Of a stretch of DNA of 64,000 bases, positions 1-8,615 are shown one piece after another. The notes under the pieces are model-generated. The model was given only the letters and a program-made list of their open reading frames with translations. It did no database searches and was not told where the DNA came from. Within the stretch, counting starts at the first letter, position 1, and each line of letters starts with the position of its first letter. Source of the DNA: a virus; IMG/VR virus record IMGVR_UViG_3300026521_000161, positions 42,142 to 106,141 of that record; one strand, given 5' to 3'. Made by a program: the position numbers and the translations under genes.

Positions 1-1
1 T

Positions 2-1537
2 GATGATTCAATAATCATAAATCCATTTCAGAGATTTAATTTAAAAGATGGTAAGTTAATACCTTTAACGGATAGTGAGGAGGAGACTCTTCTTAATAAT
101 AGTAAAGTTGATCTAACATCCTATAATAAAGATATAGTTTTACTTAACCCATATCTTTATATTTTAGATTATAAGAAATCACTCTCTACTAGAATATACG
201 ATATAAACCAACCAACTATTAATGATGTTAAAACTATCTTTAATAATGGACCTGTTTCTCCTGTAGAATTTGAAGATAGGGTTATAAAAAGAAAGAAGTT
301 TGGTTTTGAATTTTATTTCTATCTAACGGATGACAATAATCTAGATAAAGTACTTTTAGATAAAACACTAGCACAGTTAGATATCACTGTTAGTAATGTT
401 ACAAGGTTATCTTATAAAGGTGAAGTTATACTAGATGAATATATTGGTGTGTATATCTATTTCGATATAGATTTAGAAGGCCACATAAGTGAAGATGATA
501 AGATGCTATTTATAAACGCTGATAGTGACGTAAATAGTGCTTATGTGGATATAGAGTCAGACATGACATTATATATCTATAGTACAGATGAAGATGTTTC
601 TGGTGTTGAAACCTATGATGTCGCTAGTATAGTGGACGAGGACGCAAAAGCCATATTATATATAGAAGAATTCACAACATCTTTAGCTATGAACTTAGAT
701 AGCATCTATAGAAACTATAATGTTAAATTCTCGGATAGAAAGTTTAAAACATATGAAGAAGATGTTTACTTAACGTATAAAACAGATATTTATGAAATAG
801 ATGAAGATGGTACTGTTTTATTAAAGTATGATGAAAGTACAGGTGAAGATGAATTAGTTATTAAGTATAATGCAGGAGATACAGTACTTGATGAGAATGA
901 TGAGCCAGTTATATTACATAGAGCTGGTGATATAATGTTAGACGAAAATGATGAACCTATTATAGATTTCGTTGGAGGATTAGAACACATTATAGACCTT
1001 ATGTTATTCGAAGATGGTTTTACAAAATCTACTAATACAGACTATATAGATTATACATTAACATACTTACAACAATTAACATCTGTTGTTACTGATGAAA
1101 TACCATTATTGGAAGAAGGTCTTATAGAAAACACTAAGTTTAAGTTAACGGCTTTAAATACTATAAAACCTGTTAGTATTTTAATAGGTGGCGAATGGGT
1201 TACATACAGTAACTTTATATACCCTACTATAACGATAAACGTATTACGCGGTGAAGAAATCTTAGTAGATGATGTTTTAGAAGCAAAGATAACTATGGTG
1301 TTACAGGAATTATTATCCACTAATGTTGTTTTAAATACGATAGAGGAAGTGTTAAAAAATATCATAGGAGAGAATGTTATATCTGTAAGAATATCTGACA
1401 TAGTAGATACAGAGATAAGTAGTATAGAATATAAAGAAGATAGTGGTAGATTCATTCTTACTAAAGAACTTACTAAAAATATAAATGGTGAGTCTATAGT
1501 TAAATCTAAAATAAAAATAAATGTTATAGCTATATAG
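2..1537 (+). CDS. C-terminal part of a large unknown protein (5' truncated by the window)
   Basis: The frame is open from base 2 to a stop at 1537, giving at least 511 residues with no start inside the window; the GTG at 449 is internal because the upstream codons read as the same kind of acidic, strand-rich protein. I do not recognise a family. A short tandem repeat is visible around bases 865-970, where LDENDEPVI and LDENDEPII lie about 21 residues apart within AGD-LDENDEP units. No membrane segment or catalytic motif is seen. The composition (many D, E, Y, I, T) resembles the virion-type proteins at 24239-27694 and 31032-32855, so a structural role is a guess. It converges on the next minus-strand gene, with a shared hairpin at the stop. 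Confidence 0.8.
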   Translation, partial: DDSIIINPFQRFNLKDGKLIPLTDSEEETLLNNSKVDLTSYNKDIVLLNPYLYILDYKKSLSTRIYDINQPTINDVKTIFNNGPVSPVEFEDRVIKRKKFGFEFYFYLTDDNNLDKVLLDKTLAQLDITVSNVTRLSYKGEVILDEYIGVYIYFDIDLEGHISEDDKMLFINADSDVNSAYVDIESDMTLYIYSTDEDVSGVETYDVASIVDEDAKAILYIEEFTTSLAMNLDSIYRNYNVKFSDRKFKTYEEDVYLTYKTDIYEIDEDGTVLLKYDESTGEDELVIKYNAGDTVLDENDEPVILHRAGDIMLDENDEPIIDFVGGLEHIIDLMLFEDGFTKSTNTDYIDYTLTYLQQLTSVVTDEIPLLEEGLIENTKFKLTALNTIKPVSILIGGEWVTYSNFIYPTITINVLRGEEILVDDVLEAKITMVLQELLSTNVVLNTIEEVLKNIIGENVISVRISDIVDTEISSIEYKEDSGRFILTKELTKNINGESIVKSKIKINVIAI

Positions 1538-1559
1538 GACCTATGGTCCTATATAGCTA
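1527..1559. terminator. Bidirectional hairpin terminator
   Basis: Perfect 15-bp inverted repeat (1527-1541 with 1545-1559) around a TAT loop, lying across the stops of two convergent genes. Likely terminates both. Confidence 0.8.
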
Positions 1560-2018
1560 GTATACTCTTTTATAAAAACTAGTTAATAGAGATTTATTTT
1601 CATCAATAAGTTTAATAATCTCGATAGGTAGTTGTCTACCAAATAAAATCCTCTCCATCATACCTCTATTATTAAATAGGTGCATGAATTTAGAATACAT
1701 AAGAGATCTGAATAATGATTCAAATAACCCATATTCAACTGTTATCTTTTCGTTTAACTCTTTAACTAAAGCTTTAGCTAAGATAGAAATAACAATTTTA
1801 AATTTATTACTATCTCTAAAATCATCTCTACCATAATCAACATCAGCTTTATCTACTAAATAAGTAGCAATAACTAACGTCATTAATTTACGTTGGTCTT
1901 CTGTAACCACATCTATGTTAGGGAACGCTCTAACTAATTTAGCAAGAACATCATCTAGCAACTCTACTGACTCAGCCATATTATCTGGCTCCATATTTAC
2001 ACCGTTTATTAAAATCAC
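1557..2018 (-). CDS. Hypothetical protein, 153 aa, GTG start
   Basis: Not recognised. The GTG at 2018 is preferred as start because AAGGA sits about six bases upstream; its GTGA overlaps the TGA stop of the 486-aa gene upstream, so the two are translationally coupled. The product is mostly helical with no cysteine pairs or membrane segment. Its only clue is this tight pairing with a degenerate membrane metalloprotease-like protein, suggesting they act together. The start at the internal ATG (residue 9) is possible but lacks a good ribosome binding site. Confidence 0.75.
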   Translation of the reverse strand: MILINGVNMEPDNMAESVELLDDVLAKLVRAFPNIDVVTEDQRKLMTLVIATYLVDKADVDYGRDDFRDSNKFKIVISILAKALVKELNEKITVEYGLFESLFRSLMYSKFMHLFNNRGMMERILFGRQLPIEIIKLIDENKSLLTSFYKRVY

Positions 2019-3475
2019 GACAATTCCTTTAATTTAAATTTCTCTTGCATTATGTAAAGTTCATTTTCTTGCAAGTTTTCTGTAAGAAAATTTATATCAT
2101 CTATTTTGTTATAGTCTAAATCTCTACTAGGTTCTAACATACTATCGACGACACTTATCTTCTCTTCTGTTTGTTTAACTAGATCTTTGACAAGATCTAA
2201 TTGCCTCATTATATTATCTTTACCTATCTCACCAGCATCTGTTTTTCTTAACTCTCTTATAAGTTCTAATTTTATCTGTTTTAATCTTCTCTGTATATTA
2301 TCTTTTTTAACCATAGTACCTGGGTCGTTAAGTACTAATCTACTAAATACATCACTTATAAATTTAGATAACATAGCGAAGAAGTAAGAGATTAACCTTA
2401 CAGTAATATATGTTAAAAATATCATTAACCCTAAAACACTAAATAGTACAGTAACCACAACAGCAGCTAATAAAGAAAATACGGTTAAGAACGTTCCTTT
2501 ATTATTTGCATCATATACTCTTCCATCTTTAGAAACACCTATATCTCTATCACCTACTTTAACTATCATAGAAGCTAATAAATCACCTATACCAAATCTA
2601 GTAGCAAATTGATCAGATAGCCTTTCATAATCTAATACTATAGTTGTATTTGTTTTACTTACTCTATAAGTTTTTAATATAAAACTATCTAATGTTTCTA
2701 ATGTTTTAACAGGAGTAGAGAAGTCTGTTTTAACGTCTATAGTTGTTTTATCTATCGCTATCTTAATAGCATCTATAGGTTCTTTAGAACCGCTAAAACG
2801 CTCCTTTAAAAAAACATCAGCTAAAGTTTTCGTTGCGTTAGTAGTTGATGTCATGTATTCTAATCTAGTAAAAATAACACCCACCTGTTTTAATAATAAC
2901 GCAGCTACTTCATCTGGCTCTAACCCAGCCATTTTAGCAGATAAAAAATTTATGTTAATAACAAACTTTGATCCCTCTAAACCATTTATCCTAGCATTTT
3001 CTAAATCAATAGTTATACCATCATTATCTAGCGCGTTCTTGATATCGTTAAGTATCTTATATAACTTCTCTTCTCTACTATTTTTAATAACTTTATTTAA
3101 GATATCTTTACTTTTAGGAAATAAATCAGACATACTATTCATAGCTACATTAAGTAACTTATAATTTAAAGAGGGCATGATTACCCTAGATAGATCATCT
3201 AACTCTCTACGCGTGTTCTCTACAATAATACCAACACCAAATCTTTTAGATAGAATATCACTTATATTATCTAGGTTCTTTTTATACATACTATCTTTAA
3301 CGATTCGTTTATATTTATCATATACTTTCATATGCCTATTTCTATCTAAATCCATCATAGTTACATTATCCATTCTTAGATTATAGATGTTAAATATATT
3401 ATTAACCTCTCTAGTTAGCCTAATAACTAGTTCTAAATCTCGCTGTGTTTCTATTACTTCATTACCTACTAACAT
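2015..3475 (-). CDS. Membrane protein, degenerate M48-like metalloprotease paralogue
   Basis: 486 aa. I align it by eye to both protease modules of the 1162-aa protein at 45510-48998: a KRFGVGI segment near residue 77 matches YERFGINI and YKRFGLSI there; EPDEVAALLLKQVGVIF (residues 186-202) matches TKSEFVAIILHEIGHVF, but HExxH is replaced by KQVGV; ERLSDQFATRFGIGDLL (284-300) matches EIVADDFSTRMGMGKEL, keeping the E and D of the M48 ExxxD motif. A long hydrophobic stretch at about 328-370 spans the membrane once or twice, followed by a charged helical tail, the same order as in each module of the larger protein. Known: M48 peptidases need the HExxH histidines for zinc. Inference: this copy is catalytically dead and may be a structural or regulatory partner. 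Reads from a TTGAATTTAAAGGA-type leader near 3490. Confidence 0.72.
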   Translation of the reverse strand: MLVGNEVIETQRDLELVIRLTREVNNIFNIYNLRMDNVTMMDLDRNRHMKVYDKYKRIVKDSMYKKNLDNISDILSKRFGVGIIVENTRRELDDLSRVIMPSLNYKLLNVAMNSMSDLFPKSKDILNKVIKNSREEKLYKILNDIKNALDNDGITIDLENARINGLEGSKFVININFLSAKMAGLEPDEVAALLLKQVGVIFTRLEYMTSTTNATKTLADVFLKERFSGSKEPIDAIKIAIDKTTIDVKTDFSTPVKTLETLDSFILKTYRVSKTNTTIVLDYERLSDQFATRFGIGDLLASMIVKVGDRDIGVSKDGRVYDANNKGTFLTVFSLLAAVVVTVLFSVLGLMIFLTYITVRLISYFFAMLSKFISDVFSRLVLNDPGTMVKKDNIQRRLKQIKLELIRELRKTDAGEIGKDNIMRQLDLVKDLVKQTEEKISVVDSMLEPSRDLDYNKIDDINFLTENLQENELYIMQEKFKLKELS

Positions 3476-3539
3476 AGTATTCCTTATCCTTTAAATTCAA
3501 AATAACTAACTTGTAATGATAATAATAAAGGAGTCTATC

Positions 3540-3914
3540 ATGGCTAAAGTCTTTCTTAAAGATTTTTTTATAAAGAATACAGCTAGCGAAATAGTTGCAG
3601 TTAGTTGGCAGATATCAACTTCTAGAACATTTGGTGTCATAAATAATGAATCTATATTTGATACAGAAAACATACTATCTTGGGACGTTGTTGTTAGGCA
3701 TTATGCAACTGGTGAAAAATTAAACATTGATAATATAGACTTATATGCTAGAGTTAAAATATATACTAGAGATATGGGTAAGATACATGAAAGTGATTGG
3801 TATGCGGCTAAACTAATAGACCCAACAAATGGTGAATCTGATTTAACTTATGATGGTAATATTATAGGCAGAATAAAAAAACATGAAGATGGAACATATA
3901 CACCTCTCTACTAA
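3540..3914 (+). CDS. Hypothetical protein, 124 aa
   Basis: Start chosen at 3540 because AAAGGAG lies just upstream; an ATG at 3516 in the same frame would place the ribosome binding site inside the coding sequence. The product (MAKVFLKDFF...) is a compact, probably beta-rich protein with no recognisable motif. It is a single-gene plus-strand unit between two minus-strand units, ends in a shared hairpin, and its AT-rich leader at 3485-3530 is shared with the divergent 486-aa gene. Function unknown. Confidence 0.75.
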   Translation: MAKVFLKDFFIKNTASEIVAVSWQISTSRTFGVINNESIFDTENILSWDVVVRHYATGEKLNIDNIDLYARVKIYTRDMGKIHESDWYAAKLIDPTNGESDLTYDGNIIGRIKKHEDGTYTPLY

Positions 3915-3926
3915 GAGAGGTGTATA
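3897..3926. terminator. Bidirectional hairpin terminator
   Basis: 13-bp perfect stem (3897-3909 / 3914-3926) with a 4-nt loop between convergent genes. Confidence 0.8.
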
Positions 3927-3927
3927 G

Positions 3928-4476
3928 TTAAATAATTTCATTTGTTATAAACGTTTCTATATCAAACTTTAATGTATCTATAGATCCTTCCTCATTTTTA
4001 AAAACATAATCGAACTCCTTATCTTTTAATAAAGGCTCTGTACATTTCTCTAAGTTAGAATCTATTTTTATAAAATATATATCTCTTGTTTTATCTTGTT
4101 TAAAGGTCTCATATTCGTTTATAAATCTTAAATCAGAAATAATAGCGTAATCACATTCGCTATTTAAAATATCGCCATATGCTGCTCTAACATAATAATT
4201 CTCATTTGTTAGATCTTTAACCCTTCTAGAATACTCTACAAGGAACTCTCTTGTTTCTATAGTACGTTTACCTATAGTTATATATTGTTTCTCATTCTTC
4301 ATGATATCTAGCTCTTCTAGCGTTACGCCTAGAAAACTACTAACATCTTCTTTTATAGGTTTAGCAAAACTAGTAACATAGACAGTCTTACCAAAAGACT
4401 CTATCCTCTCCTTGAGTAGTTCGGCTGTAGTATCTTTACCACACCTATCACCACTATGTATTAAAATAATCTTCAT
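3928..4476 (-). CDS. Deoxynucleoside monophosphate kinase-like P-loop protein
   Basis: 182 aa. The N-terminus carries a P-loop, SGDRCGKDTTAELL (residues 8-21), in the form seen in phage T4 gp1-type dNMP kinases (G-x4-GKD/ST). Later segments (ISDLRFINEYETFK) fit the lid and base-binding part of that family, where a conserved DxR binds nucleotide. Such kinases phosphorylate dNMPs to dNDPs in the cytoplasm for phage DNA synthesis. It sits directly upstream on the map of, and downstream in transcription from, the DNA polymerase gene (8-nt gap), and in the same stretch as ThyX and MazG, which supports a precursor-supply role. Exact base specificity cannot be told from sequence. Confidence 0.7.
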   Translation of the reverse strand: MKIILIHSGDRCGKDTTAELLKERIESFGKTVYVTSFAKPIKEDVSSFLGVTLEELDIMKNEKQYITIGKRTIETREFLVEYSRRVKDLTNENYYVRAAYGDILNSECDYAIISDLRFINEYETFKQDKTRDIYFIKIDSNLEKCTEPLLKDKEFDYVFKNEEGSIDTLKFDIETFITNEII

Positions 4477-4484
4477 TTATACTC

Positions 4485-6617
4485 CTAAGTTAGCATTTCT
4501 GTTAAAGTCATACCATCTTTCACGTAGAAACCTAATGACTCTAAAACAATGTATAATACTTTACAGTTATCTAAAATAACTCTCTTTCTATCAATGATCG
4601 GTAGGATCTCTTTTGGTATACCACTATTATAAATTAAAATTAGTGGTAGTCTAAACGTTTTAATATCGTCTTTCTTTTTATCATTTAAAAAAGTTCTAAA
4701 CCTATCAGCAAAATCTTGGTTATCTAAACTATCTAAAAACTCATTCATAGTGTTCTTATTAGTTATCACAGTAGGGAATTTGATAGCCATATAGGTAGGG
4801 TCTGGTGCTTTACCATAGTCTTCCTCGAACACCTCTTGCCATAACATATGGTGCATATATGGAGATTTATCTGGTTCTAGTTTATAAGACTTAGCTTCTT
4901 TTATCTTTTCTAGTTTAAGTACGTCAGGAGACCCCTCGCTAAGTTTACTATCAATGAGTGCTTCTGCTTCCATAACCATTCTTTGGTACTCTTCTAACTT
5001 TATCTTTTCACCATTATAGATGGTCTCCATGGATTCTATCATTAACTTTTCAGCCAAATCACGAATAGGCTGATATGCATTAGGTGCTATGAGGTGTACG
5101 CCTTTCTTTTCTAAAGTTTTCTTTTTATCTAAATTAAAGATATTACCTTCCTGGATGAATATATCTGCGAAATAATGCTTACTAACATTAGTATTAACAA
5201 ACACTTTCCAAAAAAACTCATTCTTCATTTCCATAACATTAGTATCTTTATACTTAATGTTCATATTCGTGCCAAATAATTTTATATAGTGATCAACAGC
5301 TTGTGTCATGATTGTCATAACAGCAGCAGTAACACCAATAGATTTAGCTGAATAATTGGGTCCATTAAAATACCAATGAACCCATTCACTATATGTAGCA
5401 CACGTACTATCTGTATCAGATAACACGATTGTTTCCCTAACTAAATTCTTAACTGTGCCTATACTGACAGGGAATACATTAGTGATAATGAATGTTTTAA
5501 ATAAGTTACCATAATAAGAAAACTTCTCTGTTAGATTTATAGCTATAGAAACGATATGTTGTTTATCTGCTAAAGTAAAATCATCTTTCTTCCTACCTTT
5601 AAGTCTTTCTGATAAAATATGCATAACGAAGTTATATATCCACTCATTGATATCTTTCATAGCTTCGTTAATATCTTCTTCTGGAGCGTCTATAACAGTA
5701 TACTCTATCATATCTGTTATAATAGTCCTAACAAGATCCTCATTATACTTTCTAAGGTGGAACATATCATTATGGTATGTTATATAAGCTCTTGTCTCTA
5801 CATCTAACTTTTTAAGATAATTATAGATAACCATCTCTTTAACTGTATCTCTCCAGTATTTTCTACTTGATTTAAGAATAGCATCCATAGCGTCTTGTGC
5901 TGTCGGTAAATGTAAATTATAATACTTTATGACTTCACGTATCTTATCTCTATTAACATCTTTAGCCAGAGTAACTAAATGATTAAGTGTTACATCTGGA
6001 CTTCTAAAATGTTTATTACCAGCAATAACTGATTCTGATAATGCGTTACCTATACCTGATAAACATCTTGTTATAGACGTTAATGTATAATGTGCTGATG
6101 GGTTATTTAAAACTGTACCAGCTGAAGCATATGCCCCTGATAAACTATTGTTAAAAATCTTCATAGACTTCTGTAATGTGTTGTGGTAATTAAACATATC
6201 GAAGTTATTGTTCATCTTTTGTCTAAAAGCTTCTTTCTTGTGCTTAGAACGCTTTGTTGTATTTACTTCGATAAAGTTAGAGTGTAATGATTTCTTCTCG
6301 TCTGTATTAAAATATACAGTAAATGACGGAGCTACTATTTTATTATTAGCTGTCACATAGCTTATATAATTAGATAATGTGTCTACTTGTTTAGATCTAT
6401 TACCATTTATATCTCTCTCGTAAAAATAAACTTTTGGGTTATTATACTGTTTTGTTTCTTTTATATATTCTTTAACTTTTTGTTTAGCTGTTTCTTCGTC
6501 CATATCACCCATAACAGATACGAATTGACCACTCATATCGAAATAATCTTTTATAGGGTTAAACGTTATACCATATTCATTTTCTGGGTGTTTAAATATA
6601 TTACTTACATCTTTCAT
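4485..6617 (-). CDS. Family B DNA polymerase, palm/fingers/thumb part
   Basis: 710 aa. Motif B is visible as KIFNNSLSGAYAS (residues 153-165), matching the K-x3-NSxYG pattern, and motif C as VLSDTDSTCAT (398-408), the YxDTDS metal-binding loop. KKKTLEKKGVH near residue 505 fits the thumb KKxY region. No 3'-5' exonuclease motifs (DxE, Nx2-3(F/Y)D, Yx3D) precede motif B, and only about 150 residues lie before it, against about 400-600 in a full family B enzyme. Motif A (DxxSLYPS) is not obvious. phiKZ-group phages are known to have divergent, split polymerases, so the exonuclease part is probably encoded elsewhere. AAAGGATGTGAT precedes the start. The gene ends 8 nt before the dNMP kinase. Confidence 0.78.
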   Translation of the reverse strand: MKDVSNIFKHPENEYGITFNPIKDYFDMSGQFVSVMGDMDEETAKQKVKEYIKETKQYNNPKVYFYERDINGNRSKQVDTLSNYISYVTANNKIVAPSFTVYFNTDEKKSLHSNFIEVNTTKRSKHKKEAFRQKMNNNFDMFNYHNTLQKSMKIFNNSLSGAYASAGTVLNNPSAHYTLTSITRCLSGIGNALSESVIAGNKHFRSPDVTLNHLVTLAKDVNRDKIREVIKYYNLHLPTAQDAMDAILKSSRKYWRDTVKEMVIYNYLKKLDVETRAYITYHNDMFHLRKYNEDLVRTIITDMIEYTVIDAPEEDINEAMKDINEWIYNFVMHILSERLKGRKKDDFTLADKQHIVSIAINLTEKFSYYGNLFKTFIITNVFPVSIGTVKNLVRETIVLSDTDSTCATYSEWVHWYFNGPNYSAKSIGVTAAVMTIMTQAVDHYIKLFGTNMNIKYKDTNVMEMKNEFFWKVFVNTNVSKHYFADIFIQEGNIFNLDKKKTLEKKGVHLIAPNAYQPIRDLAEKLMIESMETIYNGEKIKLEEYQRMVMEAEALIDSKLSEGSPDVLKLEKIKEAKSYKLEPDKSPYMHHMLWQEVFEEDYGKAPDPTYMAIKFPTVITNKNTMNEFLDSLDNQDFADRFRTFLNDKKKDDIKTFRLPLILIYNSGIPKEILPIIDRKRVILDNCKVLYIVLESLGFYVKDGMTLTEMLT

Positions 6618-6667
6618 ATCACATCCTTTTTTATCATGTAAGTCATGATCTGTAAAAAAGAAAAAAC

Positions 6668-6693
6668 AGATAAGTAGCCTAGGCTACTTATCT
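6668..6693. terminator. Palindromic terminator
   Basis: Perfect 26-bp palindrome overlapping the thyX stop codon, between thyX and the polymerase gene, followed on the minus strand by an A/T tract. Confidence 0.75.
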
Positions 6694-7706
6694 AATAAAA
6701 CCTTTTTAATAGCAACAGCTGTCTCTCTTGTTGTATCTTGTACCCATGAAGAATATAATTCTGGATATGCTTCTCTCTCTAGTAGGAAATGACTCCATGC
6801 TTTTGGATCATTCATATACCCGCCTATGATCCATCTTTTATACATAAGGTGGTTAGGCCATCTATCATAGATCTCTTTATGATATCCAGCTATTTTAAGG
6901 ATATTTTGCACTTTACCAATAGGTAGTTCTAAAAAAATATCTACTAGTTCATCTATACTAGATGCATCTAGTATACGCTTACTGTATTTACACTCATCAC
7001 ATCCGATGCAATCTAAGTCCATATCTTCTATGTGTTTATACGTTAACGTCTTTTTAACTTTACTAAGGACATCCTCTGGTAACCAATATTCATCTTCTTC
7101 AACTACTCTAGCTGATAAGGCTATTTGACTTAGTCTACCATGAGTTCTAATTTGTCCGAAAACAAAATATGGAGCTTTAACTTCTATAGCCTTATAATTA
7201 GTGACATGACTAAACGGTATATCATCATGTTTGATACCGGCTGCCATAAGTGCACGTATATTTGTATAAAGCTTACCATTCTCTATAAAGCTAAACGGGG
7301 CTATATAATTCATGAACTCTTCATTTTCCAACGTGGCTACATGTGATTTAAGAGATATCTGATGTAGTACTTTAACTTCATATACATCATTAACAGTTGT
7401 AGTATGATAATCGAGTATAACTGGAGCAAACTCTAATGGTCTTCCAGGCACTTTTCCAATTTCACTGTTACTTACATCGAGTTCTTTAAAACTTAAATCA
7501 GGAGCAGCTTCCTTTAATAACTTATCGTAACGTTTATATTTACTATTCGACTTATCCTTACCTCTACTTATAGCAGCAATACTAGTAACAAAGTTAACTC
7601 TACTATCTAAATCAGTATTTAACGGTACATCGACATCACCAAAGATTTGGTAATTGATGTCTTTAACATAACAGCCGTTAGAAAACTCTGTGAATGTAAC
7701 TTTCAT
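6684..7706 (-). CDS. thyX: FAD-dependent thymidylate synthase (ThyX-like)
   Basis: 340 aa. The segment QIRTHGRLSQIALSAR (about residues 186-201) matches the ThyX signature RHRxxSxxxxSxR in spacing and in its R, S and SxR positions, although the first RHR reads RTHGR. ThyX makes dTMP from dUMP using FAD and methylenetetrahydrofolate. At 340 aa it is longer than bacterial ThyX (about 220-250 aa) but in the range of phage forms; a CIGCDECKY cysteine cluster at about 234-242 is extra and might bind metal. The start codon overlaps the mazG stop (TAATG), so the two are coupled in one operon for deoxynucleotide control. The FAD and NADPH sites cannot be verified by eye. Confidence 0.72.
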   Translation of the reverse strand: MKVTFTEFSNGCYVKDINYQIFGDVDVPLNTDLDSRVNFVTSIAAISRGKDKSNSKYKRYDKLLKEAAPDLSFKELDVSNSEIGKVPGRPLEFAPVILDYHTTTVNDVYEVKVLHQISLKSHVATLENEEFMNYIAPFSFIENGKLYTNIRALMAAGIKHDDIPFSHVTNYKAIEVKAPYFVFGQIRTHGRLSQIALSARVVEEDEYWLPEDVLSKVKKTLTYKHIEDMDLDCIGCDECKYSKRILDASSIDELVDIFLELPIGKVQNILKIAGYHKEIYDRWPNHLMYKRWIIGGYMNDPKAWSHFLLEREAYPELYSSWVQDTTRETAVAIKKVLLDK

Positions 7707-8239
7707 TATTTTAGCCCTTCTTCTAATGTTTCTCTCTCTTTATCTAGATCCCTGTTTAAAGCACCATCACTTGTAAACTTGTCCCCAAATCTAGCCTTTA
7801 GCTTGTTTATGTTAGTAACCATAACCTGCTCAGCACTACCATTATTTTTCTCAATAGCTGCTAGTACAAGATTATAAACTTTGTTAGCTTCTGTTTTAAC
7901 ATCCCCTATGTTTAACACTTTACCATAGAACATAGTCTTTTTAATCATGTCTAAACCATCTAAAGATAAACGTAGTCCTCTTGTATCAATTCTATCTAGA
8001 GGAAAATCTACTTCATCCTTTAAAACCGCTAAAAACCACAACATGTCACCTAGTTCTTCTAGACCATTAATTCTGTCATATTTCTCCATAGCCAAATTGT
8101 ACTCGTCTAACTCACCGGCTAAGCCTATAAACGCATGTGCTATCCTATCTGTTAAACCTAAATCAACAACATCTAAACTTAATGGTCTAAATTTACTTTC
8201 TGTTTTTAAAGCTAAATTAACATATTCTAAAAATACCAT
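7706..8239 (-). CDS. MazG-like nucleotide pyrophosphohydrolase
   Basis: 177 aa. The segment GLAGELDEYNLA...GLEELGDMLWFLA (about residues 37-72) is the MazG-fold helix pair with acidic metal-binding residues (ExxE and ExxD). Family members hydrolyse NTPs or dNTPs to monophosphates, for example dUTP clearance or (p)ppGpp lowering during phage infection. The C-terminal about 70 residues are unassigned. A GAGGT ribosome site lies 8 nt upstream of the ATG, inside the stop region of the small upstream gene, and its stop overlaps the thyX start, so it is in the nucleotide operon. The substrate is not deducible. Confidence 0.72.
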   Translation of the reverse strand: MVFLEYVNLALKTESKFRPLSLDVVDLGLTDRIAHAFIGLAGELDEYNLAMEKYDRINGLEELGDMLWFLAVLKDEVDFPLDRIDTRGLRLSLDGLDMIKKTMFYGKVLNIGDVKTEANKVYNLVLAAIEKNNGSAEQVMVTNINKLKARFGDKFTSDGALNRDLDKERETLEEGLK

Positions 8240-8242
8240 AAA

Positions 8243-8392
8243 TCATACCTCACTTTTTTTAACATCACCTGTTAAAAAAAAATTATTTAGAGCCACACGT
8301 AACCATTCCTTATGCTCATCACTACCGTGTTTGATTTGGTCAAATAACGATTTTGCTTTACTTAACGCTTCTTCTCTTTCTTTGTCAGTCAT
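8243..8392 (-). CDS. Small charged protein, 49 aa
   Basis: ATG at 8392 is preceded by GAAGGAG at good spacing; the frame runs 49 codons to TGA at 8243, four bases before the mazG start, so it is the first gene of the mazG-thyX unit. The product (MTDKEREEALSKAKSLF...) is helical and charged with no known domain. Spacing and ribosome site support it as real. Confidence 0.6.
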   Translation of the reverse strand: MTDKEREEALSKAKSLFDQIKHGSDEHKEWLRVALNNFFLTGDVKKSEV

Positions 8393-8444
8393 ATTTACTC
8401 CTTCTTTATATTTCAATCATTATTAGTTACATAAAAAAAGAATA

Positions 8445-8472
8445 GTAACTAGTGGTCATGACCACTAGTTAC
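8445..8472. terminator. Palindromic terminator
   Basis: Perfect 28-bp palindrome with a poly-A/T tract on the plus-strand left side (poly-U for minus transcripts), between two minus-strand units. Confidence 0.8.
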
Positions 8473-8598
8473 CTAATTAAACATTTCGCATGCATTACAT
8501 TCATAAAGCTCGGCTTCTTCTAAAATACTAAACTCCTCCTCTACGTCTTCTGGTAGGTCATTAACTATTTGTTCTTGTTCTTTGTTATTATCTTCCAT
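8473..8598 (-). CDS. Possible small acidic protein with CxxC, 41 aa
   Basis: ATG at 8598 to TAG at 8473, immediately before the terminator palindrome and 17 nt after the stop of the 317-aa gene. The product is very acidic (PEDVEEEFSILEEAE) and ends in YECNACEMFN, a CxxC that could bind metal. The ribosome site is weak, which lowers confidence, but the frame fills the gap exactly up to the terminator. Confidence 0.45.
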   Translation of the reverse strand: MEDNNKEQEQIVNDLPEDVEEEFSILEEAELYECNACEMFN

Positions 8599-8615
8599 AT
8601 AGACAACCAATTACT

